DNA from: Butyricicoccus sp.
GTDB lineage: Bacteria > Bacillota > Clostridia > Oscillospirales > Butyricicoccaceae
NCBI GenBank assembly: GCA_031293105.1
Contig: JAUMSA010000233.1
Span: 1 to 10,230 of the forward strand
Direction: 5' to 3'
Length of the DNA stretch: 10,230 bases
In this document: positions 1 through 5,551 of the stretch, piece by piece
Numbering within the stretch: the stretch's first letter is position 1
How the letters are laid out: every line of letters begins with the position of its first letter
Notes under the pieces: generated by a model
Told to the model about the DNA's origin: nothing
Seen by the model: only the letters and a program-made list of their open reading frames with translations
The model's database searches: none
Position numbers and translations under genes: made by a program

Positions 1-165
1 GAAATTTATCAAAAAGGTCTGAAGAAACAATGTCCGCCGGTTTCACATGATCGACGACTTTGAAAAGCCGGAGTCTTTTCCCAGCAGGCTGCGGCTGATG
101 GAGAAAAAGCGTCCACAGAATTTCTCCCGGCCTTTTACCGGGTATTGGAGGGACAGAAAACATGA
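1..165 (+). pseudogene. 3' tail of an upstream gene, apparently frame-disrupted
   Basis: The first 60 bases read in frame 1 as a plausible protein (starting EIYQKGLKKQCPPVS) but meet TGA at 61-63. After this stop the same frame again looks protein-like (KAGVFSQQAAADGEKASTEF, then a hydrophobic-aromatic end) and stops with TGA at 163-165, overlapping the ATG of the next gene as ATGA, which is typical of a translationally coupled partner. Between about 47 and 66 the neighbouring frame 2 reads MIDDFEK, which would fit better than frame 1. Two compensating small indels, or sequence errors, would explain this. Given the neighbour, the partner could be radical SAM mobile pair protein A, but I cannot identify the family from so short a tail. 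It is cut by the window edge. Confidence 0.4.
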
Positions 166-1073
166 CGGAAATGAAAGATGGCAGCATTCTGATTCAGCAT
201 GTAGAAACCAAAAATATTATGACAAAATCTACCCTGCCGGTGGGCGGCTATTCCGTCAATCCTTATGTGGGCTGTACCCACGGCTGCAAATACTGCTATG
301 CCTCGTTTATGAAGCGCTTCACCGGGCATACCGAACCATGGGGTACATTTCTGGATGTGAAACACTGGCCAGCAATCAAAAACCCGCAAAAGTATAAAGG
401 GCAGCGCGTAGTCATCGGTTCTGTGACAGATGGCTATTTGCCTCAGGAGGAGCAGTTCTGCAACACCCGGCGACTGTTGGAACAGTTAAAAGGCAGCGGC
501 GCGGAACTGTTGATCTGCACAAAATCTGATTTAGTTCTGCGTGACATGGACTTGCTGAAGGAATTAGGAAAGGTCACGGTTTCCTGGTCGATCAATACAT
601 TGGACGAGGACTTCAAAAACGATATGGACCATGCCGTCAGCATCCAGCGGCGCCTGGATGCTATGAAGCAGATTTATGACGCAGGTATTCGCACGGTCTG
701 CTTTATTGCCCCTGTCTTTCCTGGTATCACGGATTTTGAGGCGATCTTCCATCGGGTCAGACATCAATGCGACCTGGTATGGTTGGAAAATCTCAATTTG
801 CGAGGCGGATTCAAAAAAGACATCCTGGACTATATTCGTAAAAACTATCACCACTTGGTCGCGCTGTATGACGCTATCTACAACAGGGGAGACAGAAGCT
901 ACTTCCGTGGTTTGGAGGAACAAGCGGGGCAGCTAGCGAAAGAATACAACTGTCCCTTCGTGGACAATGAGCTGCCCTACGGACGAGCAGAGCCTGGGCA
1001 TCCCGTAATCGTGGATTACTTTTACCATGAAGAAGTACGTGGTACGGAGAACACCGGTCTCAGGAACCGGTGA
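162..1073 (+). CDS. radical SAM protein, SPL/mobile-pair protein B type
   Basis: A 303-residue radical SAM enzyme. The cluster-binding motif is C38-x3-C42-x2-C45 in the context VGCTHGCKYCYASF, which ligates the [4Fe-4S] cluster used to cleave S-adenosylmethionine. This N-terminal context, followed by a GSVTDGYLPQEE segment near residue 87, resembles the spore-photoproduct-lyase-like/Rv2578c group and the proteins named 'radical SAM mobile pair protein B', which occur beside a second radical SAM gene in Firmicutes. The substrate of that family is not known to me. The start is supported by GGAGG at 147-151, ten bases before ATG, and by the ATGA overlap with the upstream frame. Full length with no internal break; the protein ends in a polar, low-complexity tail (RGTENTGLRNR). 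It is cytosolic, with no signal or membrane segment. It is convergent with the catabolic locus and probably unrelated to it. Confidence 0.85.
   Translation: MTEMKDGSILIQHVETKNIMTKSTLPVGGYSVNPYVGCTHGCKYCYASFMKRFTGHTEPWGTFLDVKHWPAIKNPQKYKGQRVVIGSVTDGYLPQEEQFCNTRRLLEQLKGSGAELLICTKSDLVLRDMDLLKELGKVTVSWSINTLDEDFKNDMDHAVSIQRRLDAMKQIYDAGIRTVCFIAPVFPGITDFEAIFHRVRHQCDLVWLENLNLRGGFKKDILDYIRKNYHHLVALYDAIYNRGDRSYFRGLEEQAGQLAKEYNCPFVDNELPYGRAEPGHPVIVDYFYHEEVRGTENTGLRNR
1052..1072 (+). repeat. short inverted repeat over the stop codon
   Basis: CACCGGT (1052-1058) and ACCGGTG (1066-1072) form a 7-bp stem with a 7-base loop covering the last codons and the stop codon of the radical SAM gene. It sits just upstream of the strong terminator hairpin. 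Seen directly; a role is not established. Confidence 0.4.
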
Positions 1074-1087
1074 ACCCCCTTGACGCA

Positions 1088-1121
1088 AAATGAACCCCCT
1101 CACACAAAAGGGGGTTCATTT
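1088..1121 (+). terminator. strong hairpin terminator after the radical SAM gene
   Basis: AAATGAACCCCCT (1088-1100) pairs perfectly with AGGGGGTTCATTT (1109-1121), giving a 13-bp stem with an 8-base loop, 14 bases after the stop codon. The A/T-rich outer part of the stem makes a U-rich 3' side on either strand, so it could act in both directions. The ten-base 5' arm core TGAACCCCCT is repeated at 1071-1080, so the 3' arm has two possible partners. The tail lacks a long pure T-run, so efficiency is uncertain. Confidence 0.7.
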
Positions 1122-1151
1122 GTATCACCATTAGGGTCATTTTCCAAAGCA

Positions 1152-1187
1152 AAAACCTGTGTGTAACGATTGTTATACGCAGGTTTT
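1152..1187. terminator. bidirectional rho-independent terminator
   Basis: A 16-bp stem with two G-U pairs: AAAACCTGTGTGTAAC (1152-1167) with GTTATACGCAGGTTTT (1172-1187) and a GATT tetraloop. On the + strand it is followed by GTTTTTCT; on the - strand the arm ends in a TTTTT run. It therefore fits a shared terminator between the + strand radical SAM gene and the - strand operon. It lies about 380 bases beyond the last - strand gene. Confidence 0.75.
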
Positions 1188-1377
1188 GTTTTTCTATTGC
1201 CAATCCCGTTAGCTTTCGTATTTACTCCAATGATGTTGTCAGTGGCAAATATCATTCTGCAGTCGAGGATGACACCTGTTTGCAAAATACCCCAAAAGGC
1301 ACGGGCAGAACAATATTTTGGAGCATCCATATTGGAACATACATTGGTGCCGCCCTGCATAAGCGTCAAACAACTAA

Positions 1378-1413
1378 GTCGCCATCTCGGCGCAGATGCG
1401 CTGAAACGGCGAC
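1378..1413. repeat. symmetric two-stem dyad element
   Basis: GTCGCC (1378-1383) pairs with GGCGAC (1408-1413), and inside it GCGC (1390-1393) pairs with GCGC (1398-1401) around an AGAT loop. The two unpaired sides between the stems are exactly six bases each (1384-1389 and 1402-1407). No T-run follows on either side, so it is not a standard terminator. It could be a protein-binding or recombination site, or a small RNA structure. The symmetry is seen directly; function is unknown. Confidence 0.45.
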
Positions 1414-1426
1414 CTAGTATGCTATG

Positions 1427-1514
1427 TGGATCCTGCTTTTTTATAAAAATATAGAGAAGAGGGAGGAGTTCACCAGGGCAGAAAATATCTGTTCCGGTGT
1501 ATATGCAGGATCCA
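1427..1514. repeat. 10-base inverted repeat bracketing an A/T- and purine-rich stretch
   Basis: TGGATCCTGC at 1427-1436 and its reverse complement GCAGGATCCA at 1505-1514 are exact, with 68 bases between them. The enclosed part begins with a T6 run and an A/T-rich stretch, then GAGAAGAGGGAGGAG. It could be the scar or ends of a tiny element, or chance: ten bases with an internal BamHI palindrome is weak evidence. Confidence 0.3.
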
Positions 1515-1523
1515 GGAGAGCTG

Positions 1524-1553
1524 CTGCGGTATTTGTATGGAGGAAATACGCAG
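1524..1553 (-). terminator. possible 3'-end hairpin of the leftward operon
   Basis: CTGCG-TATTT (1524-1534, with one bulged G at 1529) pairs with AAATACGCAG (1544-1553), giving ten pairs and a nine-base loop. On the - strand it starts 16 bases after the stop codon of the last small gene, the right place for an mRNA 3' end. No T-run follows on the - strand, so it may be a stabilising or weak termination hairpin, with the real stop at the 1152-1187 terminator. The - strand loop contains CCTCC. Confidence 0.35.
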
Positions 1554-1569
1554 ACAACTCGGTATGAGC

Positions 1570-1695
1570 TTATGGTTCTTTGGTTTCAGCCGAGCTTTCG
1601 CCCATCTTCTTTTCATGCTGGCATCCGATGAGTCCGAAAATCATGAAAAATGCCATAACCGCCATAAGGATGAGTTCCAAAATTACTTCATTCAT
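1570..1695 (-). CDS. 41-residue single-span membrane protein, last gene of the symporter block
   Basis: A very short gene reading MNEVILELILMAVM..., ending KETKEP-like in a charged tail (SSAETKEP). Residues about 4-24 form one hydrophobic segment (FFMIFGLIG), followed by Cys25 and a polar tail with HEKK, suggesting C-terminus inside. The ATG lies 6 bases after AGGAGA, and it overlaps the stop of the preceding 36-residue gene as ATGA, so translation is probably coupled. LIGC at 22-25 matches a lipobox pattern, but the N-terminus carries Glu3 and Glu7 and no Lys/Arg, arguing against a normal lipoprotein signal. Its position directly behind a sodium:solute symporter suggests an accessory peptide of that transporter; that is inference. 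I do not recognise a named family with certainty. Confidence 0.7.
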   Translation of the reverse strand: MNEVILELILMAVMAFFMIFGLIGCQHEKKMGESSAETKEP

Positions 1696-1802
1696 TTCGA
1701 TTCTCCTTTCGCCATTCTGGATACCAGGGATGCAATACAGACGACAACCGCAGCATAAACCAGTTGCACGCCAACGGATTTTAATACGATATCGACAAAC
1801 AT
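1692..1802 (-). CDS. 36-residue single-span membrane protein, probable symporter accessory peptide
   Basis: Starts MFVDIVLKSVGVQLVYAA and ends RMAKGESK. Residues about 9-28 form one transmembrane helix; the Arg/Lys-rich end favours C-terminus in the cytoplasm. The ATG follows AAAGGA at a rather long spacing (about 11 bases), and the gene begins only 22 bases after the symporter's stop. Its TGA overlaps the ATG of the next small gene. Short membrane peptides encoded beside SSS-family symporters are known in clostridia (annotated as small accessory proteins) and, in other families, KdpF and MetS are comparable partners. Assignment as a partner of the upstream symporter rests on position, topology and coupling, not on detected homology. 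Confidence 0.72.
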   Translation of the reverse strand: MFVDIVLKSVGVQLVYAAVVVCIASLVSRMAKGESK

Positions 1803-1824
1803 ACGGTTCTACATCCTTTCTCTA

Positions 1825-3330
1825 TTACGCATTGCCTTTTGCCTTTTCATCCAGGTAGATTCGATAGGCTTGGGATTGCCGCCATTCCTCGGATCGGAAA
1901 TATCCGGGTTTTCCCTTGGATATCAGATTGCCGACGACCAAGATGACCATGGAGACGGCGATGATAACATAAGAGATATGTACATTGCCCATGTGCAGTG
2001 CTTGCGGCACACTCGGGAAGAAGGTCCAGATATTCGCAACGATCCAGCTGGCAACAAAGGCCAGAATGCCGACCTTCTTGTTTCTCTTCCACCACAGCCC
2101 GAAGACGAACAGGAAAAACACAGGGATCATAAAGGAATAAATCCAGGTGAACATATTGACAATGGTCGGCAGCGTCTGTGCCATCAAGCAAGTGATAACC
2201 GCGCCCACACCGATAAAGATACGGATCAGTTTGGCTTCCTGTTTCTCGGACATGTCCTTTTTATAGAATTCCTTGATGAAGTCCACAGTAATCACGGTTG
2301 CCGGGCCAATCAGGAATCCACCGTACGAAGAAAGCAGCGCGGCCACAAAGGCTGCAAACAGAATCGCAATAAACCAGTCGGGCAGCATGGTGATCAGCAT
2401 TTGTGTGGTGACCAGTTTGTTGTCATACTGGGCGAATTCCGGCATGGTTCTTGCGGTCATCGCAATACAAATCGAAATAGCACCGATAATGACGTTCATC
2501 GGACCGACAAACCACACAATGCGCTTGAGTGCCTTTTCGCTTTTGGCAGAAGCCGCGGTTTGGATGGTCTGTTGCCCGCAGCAGTGGGCAAAGAACGGGG
2601 CAACCAGAATCGGAATACCGACCTGCAGGAAGTGTTCGGCACCGCCCGTGAATTTCAGGAAGTTCGGATAGGCATCCGGATTGGACGCATAATACGAAGC
2701 GACCGAGTCGAAATTGAAACCGGGCAGCATTTTCAAGACAAAGAATAGTGCGCCAAACATACCGACATAAAGGATAATAATATTAATCTGGTTGAGCATG
2801 GCGGCCTGCTTGGTGCCGCCGAAAATAATATAGCAAAGACCGATGACACTGCTGAGCAGAACCATCAGGTTGAGCGGCAGCCCGGTCATGGAGCTGATAA
2901 TGATACCCAAAGCCTGGGTTTCAAAGGAGGTAACGGCCCAGCCGACCGCAATGTTTACCGCCGCGATCAGGATGGACAACTCTTTGCCGTATAGTTTGGT
3001 AGCAATCTCACCGGTCGTCGTGATGCGCATGCGGCGTGCCCAACAATAGATGGTCACGGCGCCCAGCGCCATAGCGAAGCCGTTTGCCATAACGTGCCAG
3101 ATCTGTGTAGTGCCCAGGGACAGGCAGCCTTCCCAAGTACCGGTCAGGTGGCCTGACCCCAGCAGGGTCAGACACATGGTGGTACCGATTGCCCAGGTGC
3201 CCAAGCTTCGGCCGCCCAGTGCAAAGCCGCCTTGCTCGTTGCCCTTGCTGTGTTTCCGAATCAGATAGCTTACTACACCAATCGATAGAATTTCATATAA
3301 AACAACAACTAAAATTACACTTAATTTCAT
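1825..3330 (-). CDS. sodium:solute symporter (SSS/SLC5 family)
   Basis: A 501-residue integral membrane protein with about 13 hydrophobic segments, the usual SSS architecture and length. N-terminal features include the family-like FALGGRSLGTWAIGTTMCLT stretch at 36-55, preceding a GSGHLTGTWEG loop. The segment around 331-351 (ALLSSYGGFLIGPATVITVD) aligns with TM8 of vSGLT/PutP-type carriers; Ala331 and Ser334-Ser335 match the Ala-x-x-Ser-Ser of the Na2 sodium site, so sodium coupling is likely. A long amphipathic C-terminal tail (about 473-501) is cytosolic. The start follows GAGGG. It lies 35 bases after the radical SAM gene and 22 before two membrane microproteins. The substrate cannot be read from sequence; the neighbouring enzymes suggest a polyhydroxylated carboxylate or cyclitol. 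Confidence 0.9.
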   Translation of the reverse strand: MKLSVILVVVLYEILSIGVVSYLIRKHSKGNEQGGFALGGRSLGTWAIGTTMCLTLLGSGHLTGTWEGCLSLGTTQIWHVMANGFAMALGAVTIYCWARRMRITTTGEIATKLYGKELSILIAAVNIAVGWAVTSFETQALGIIISSMTGLPLNLMVLLSSVIGLCYIIFGGTKQAAMLNQINIIILYVGMFGALFFVLKMLPGFNFDSVASYYASNPDAYPNFLKFTGGAEHFLQVGIPILVAPFFAHCCGQQTIQTAASAKSEKALKRIVWFVGPMNVIIGAISICIAMTARTMPEFAQYDNKLVTTQMLITMLPDWFIAILFAAFVAALLSSYGGFLIGPATVITVDFIKEFYKKDMSEKQEAKLIRIFIGVGAVITCLMAQTLPTIVNMFTWIYSFMIPVFFLFVFGLWWKRNKKVGILAFVASWIVANIWTFFPSVPQALHMGNVHISYVIIAVSMVILVVGNLISKGKPGYFRSEEWRQSQAYRIYLDEKAKGNA

Positions 3331-3365
3331 ATCATTCCCTCATTCTCATCCCGTCAGTCATCCTG

Positions 3366-4250
3366 TTAGATGCTGGATCTTCCATGTCGGTACATGGCCG
3401 CTTTCTTTTCCTCCTGTCCATCCATAGAATCCAGGAATTTCCGCATATATGCGAGAATTTCCTGCTTGTTTGGCTGAAAATCGACAAAAAAAGAGAAGGG
3501 GGTCGTATTGGGCGCGGCAAAAATTGCAATTTCGTTTTTCATGTGCTCCAGCAATGAAATGAATTCCCTGACAAGTTCCCCTTCTTCAGCCGCCTGAAAA
3601 CGGCCGTGTTTCCAATCGTCATACAACTTGGTTCCGGGCAGGATGGACACCGAGTTCAAGTACAACAGATATGGGTGCAGCTGATTGAGCAGCGCCGCCG
3701 TCTTTTGCGCGGATGCTTCGCACTTGCCCTTGCCGGCCAAGCCACCCAAAAAGATCATGCGGTAATCGACGCCCGCCTGCTCCAGTTTTTTGCATCCGTC
3801 TAAGACGTCTGCGGCGGTATATCCCTTGTTGGTATCCCGTAGAACCGTATCATCCCCGGACTCAAAGCCAACGACTAAATCTTCAAACCCCAGCTCTTTG
3901 AGAAGCCGCATTTCGTCCACACTTTTCCTGGTCAGGTCATCTACCCGCGCATAGGTAGAGATCCGGCTGTGTGGAAAATACGTTTTCATCAGCTTGGCCA
4001 CAGCGGCCAGCCGTTCGGTGGAAAGGGCATAGGGGTTGCCGCCGTTGGCCCAGATTTTCTTCACCCGGTGATATCTGCGGCGCGCCTCTTTCAGATCTTC
4101 CTCAATCTGTTCCAAAGGGGCGACAGAAAAGGGATATTCGTGATAAAAATTACAAAAGCTGCATTTGTTGTGCGTACACCCTACGGTAACTTCAATAAAC
4201 AGGCTGTCCGCATCGGTCTGCGGCCGTACAATTGGTCCATTATAGTGCAT
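3366..4250 (-). CDS. radical SAM protein with CX4CX2C cluster motif
   Basis: A 294-residue cytosolic radical SAM enzyme. The cluster motif is C25-x4-C30-x2-C33 (VGCTHNKCSFCNFY), one residue longer than the canonical CX3CX2C; this spacing is typical of a clostridial group with GC(S/T)HNKCxFC. WANGGNPYALS at about 68-78 is the glycine-rich strand expected to contact SAM, and VVGFESGDDTVLRDTNKG near 126-143 matches the Elp3/HemN-like fold. There is no SPASM or B12-binding domain at this length. The start is fixed by AGGAGA just before the ATG. It sits 30 bases after the repressor and 35 before the symporter, so it is almost certainly co-transcribed with them. Its reaction is unknown; it could modify the pathway substrate or be a passenger. 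Confidence 0.85.
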   Translation of the reverse strand: MHYNGPIVRPQTDADSLFIEVTVGCTHNKCSFCNFYHEYPFSVAPLEQIEEDLKEARRRYHRVKKIWANGGNPYALSTERLAAVAKLMKTYFPHSRISTYARVDDLTRKSVDEMRLLKELGFEDLVVGFESGDDTVLRDTNKGYTAADVLDGCKKLEQAGVDYRMIFLGGLAGKGKCEASAQKTAALLNQLHPYLLYLNSVSILPGTKLYDDWKHGRFQAAEEGELVREFISLLEHMKNEIAIFAAPNTTPFSFFVDFQPNKQEILAYMRKFLDSMDGQEEKKAAMYRHGRSSI

Positions 4251-4280
4251 AGGTCTCCTTTACCGGCAGGATGGCTTTCC

Positions 4281-5378
4281 TCATCGGTCGGCAGGCGGAG
4301 CGGTAGACGCGCGGATGACAAGCTGCGGTGCAATTGTATATTCATCCAAGTGGACATCCTTTGGATGGCGTATCAGCGCCACCAGTGCCTGGGCCGCCTT
4401 TTTGCCGTACTCGGTTTTGGGATGGACCACCGTTGTAATCGGAAGATCCAGAACCGAATAGGCACTATCGTCGTATCCGGTGACCGAAATATCCTCCGGC
4501 ACGCGGATGCCCTTGCTCTCCAAGTAGCGAATCAGACGATAGGCCGAGCGGTCGTCGTGACAGATTACAGCCGTCACTTGACGCAGCATGGCATCGAGCT
4601 GGAGCGAGCCAGCCGCCTGAAAGATATCCTCTTTCTTGCTGTGTTCTATCCAAACAGAGCAACGGGGTTCGTGTTCGATCCCGTGTTCCCGCAAGGAATC
4701 CAAAAAGCCACGGAAGCGGTTTTGCCCGGTCATCTCATCAAACGAGAATAGGGTGCCGATCTTCCGGTGCCCCAGGGAGAGCAAGTAGTCGGTCATCTGC
4801 TTCATGCCCTCCCGGTCCCGCAGCGGAAGCACCGGGAACCGCTGCTCGCCGTCGGTATGCAGCAGCAGGCACGGAATGCGGGTCGCAATCTTCTCGATAA
4901 TCGGGGCGTTGATGGAAAGCAGCCCCGAGCAGACTGGCTCAAAGATCAAACCAGCCGGCAGATTTCGCCAGAGCCGCTCGAGCGCCAGACGCTCTTTTTC
5001 GTAGTCCCCGTCGGTGACGATCGAATTGAGCATATACTTTTCCCCTAAAAGATAATCGGAAGCGCCTCGCATGATGTCCAGAAAGATATAATCGCTGTTC
5101 ATCATCACCAGCGCAATCGAGCCCGGATTTTGTACCGTCGGCATAGCCGGCTGAGCCACCGAATCCCGCTCACAAACATAGGTTCCGCTTCCCTGCACTT
5201 TTTTCAGATATCCGGATTCCTCCAGCAGCGCAACGGCCTTTCGCACCGTCTGCCGTCCCACTTGAAATTGTTCAGAAAGTTCATCCTCCGTGGGGATTTT
5301 TTCCCCAACTGCATAGGTATGATTTAAAATCATCTCGGTTAACGTATCCGCTACCTGTTCATATTTAAAATATGCCAT
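4281..5378 (-). CDS. GntR/LacI hybrid transcriptional regulator (AraR type)
   Basis: 365 residues in two parts. Residues 1-70 are a GntR winged helix (GEKIPTEDELSEQFQVGRQT, then VRKAVALLEESGYL and the wing QGSGTYV). Residues about 85-360 are a LacI/periplasmic-binding-protein effector domain, with GHRKIGTLFSF near 205, NRFRGFLDSL near 221, ISVTGYDDS near 308 and a closing LVIRAST. This combination and length are those of AraR, the arabinose repressor, but the family senses diverse sugars and related polyols. The RBS is weak (AGGA before ATG). A promoter candidate lies 70 bases upstream. It is first in the block with the radical SAM gene and the symporter, so it probably represses its own block and the dehydrogenase operon until the substrate appears. 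Confidence 0.92.
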   Translation of the reverse strand: MAYFKYEQVADTLTEMILNHTYAVGEKIPTEDELSEQFQVGRQTVRKAVALLEESGYLKKVQGSGTYVCERDSVAQPAMPTVQNPGSIALVMMNSDYIFLDIMRGASDYLLGEKYMLNSIVTDGDYEKERLALERLWRNLPAGLIFEPVCSGLLSINAPIIEKIATRIPCLLLHTDGEQRFPVLPLRDREGMKQMTDYLLSLGHRKIGTLFSFDEMTGQNRFRGFLDSLREHGIEHEPRCSVWIEHSKKEDIFQAAGSLQLDAMLRQVTAVICHDDRSAYRLIRYLESKGIRVPEDISVTGYDDSAYSVLDLPITTVVHPKTEYGKKAAQALVALIRHPKDVHLDEYTIAPQLVIRASTAPPADR

Positions 5379-5446
5379 TGTATCCTAGTAGTCCTTTGCA
5401 TGTTTTTACAGCAGCGCCCGAACGATGGACGCAACCGCTACTTTTA

Positions 5447-5464
5447 CAATATAAAACCAATATA
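5447..5464. repeat. TATATTG direct repeat overlapping the -10 box, operator candidate
   Basis: CAATATA occurs at 5447-5453 and 5458-5464 on the + strand (TATATTG on the - strand). The two copies are 11 bases apart, one helical turn, with one covering the -10 box and the other in the spacer. This layout would suit a repressor site, and the downstream gene is a repressor, so autoregulation is plausible. A/T-rich promoter sequence makes chance repeats fairly likely. Confidence 0.35.
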
Positions 5465-5475
5465 CAAAAAGTCAA
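5448..5475 (-). promoter_or_regulatory. sigma-A-type promoter for the repressor-symporter block
   Basis: On the - strand, TTGACT (5475-5470) and TATATT (5453-5448) are separated by 16 bases, matching the -35 TTGACA and -10 TATAAT at five of six positions each. An alternative -10, TATTGT, lies two bases further at 18-base spacing. The leader to the repressor ATG at 5378 would be about 60 bases. The surroundings are A/T-rich compared with the flanking genes. Confidence 0.6.
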
Positions 5476-5551
5476 GGGGAATCTCCTGCTATTGATCTTA
5501 TGCTGTATTTGCAGACGGATACACCGGATAAACGGAACGAAACCGAGTGAC

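Larger units (their letters stand above)
1188..1569. other. intergenic stretch with no convincing gene
   Basis: About 380 bases between the terminator and the last gene of the leftward operon. Open frames occur on both strands but lack ribosome binding sites and recognisable domains. A short + strand stretch at 1464-1631 (containing SVPVYMQDPGELLRYLYGG) looks mildly protein-like and might be a decayed fragment; it runs antisense into the 41-residue gene. The stretch also holds a symmetric two-stem dyad at 1378-1413, a 10-base inverted repeat at 1427-1436/1505-1514 and a hairpin at 1524-1553. It may be an old insertion or junction region. Confidence 0.5.
5379..5551 (-). other. regulatory gap between the enzyme block and the repressor block
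   Basis: The only sizeable spacer in the leftward locus. It holds the promoter candidate and repeated TATATTG motifs described separately. No clear terminator follows the oxidoreductase gene, so some transcripts of the upstream block may run through into the repressor and symporter genes. Confidence 0.5.

Noticed and set aside
47..397. 116-residue + strand frame overlapping the radical SAM start
   Set aside because: After about residue 7 it is a shifted reading of the radical SAM gene, Arg/Tyr-rich and unlike any fold; only its first residues may belong to the disrupted upstream gene.
1100..1369. 89-residue open frame on the - strand
   Set aside because: It starts at TTG without an RBS, runs through both terminator hairpins and shows no recognisable motif.
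1170..1454. 94-residue open frame on the + strand
   Set aside because: No RBS, begins inside the terminator hairpin, and has no domain signature; the hydrophobic start comes from the T-rich terminator tail.
1503..1631. 42-residue + strand frame beginning MQDPGELLRYLYGG
   Set aside because: Locally protein-like but without an RBS at usable distance and antisense to the better supported 41-residue membrane protein; at most a decayed fragment.
1870..2748. 292-residue + strand frame opposite the symporter
   Set aside because: It is a shadow of the symporter codons: rich in His, Asn, Gly and Arg, without fold or RBS.
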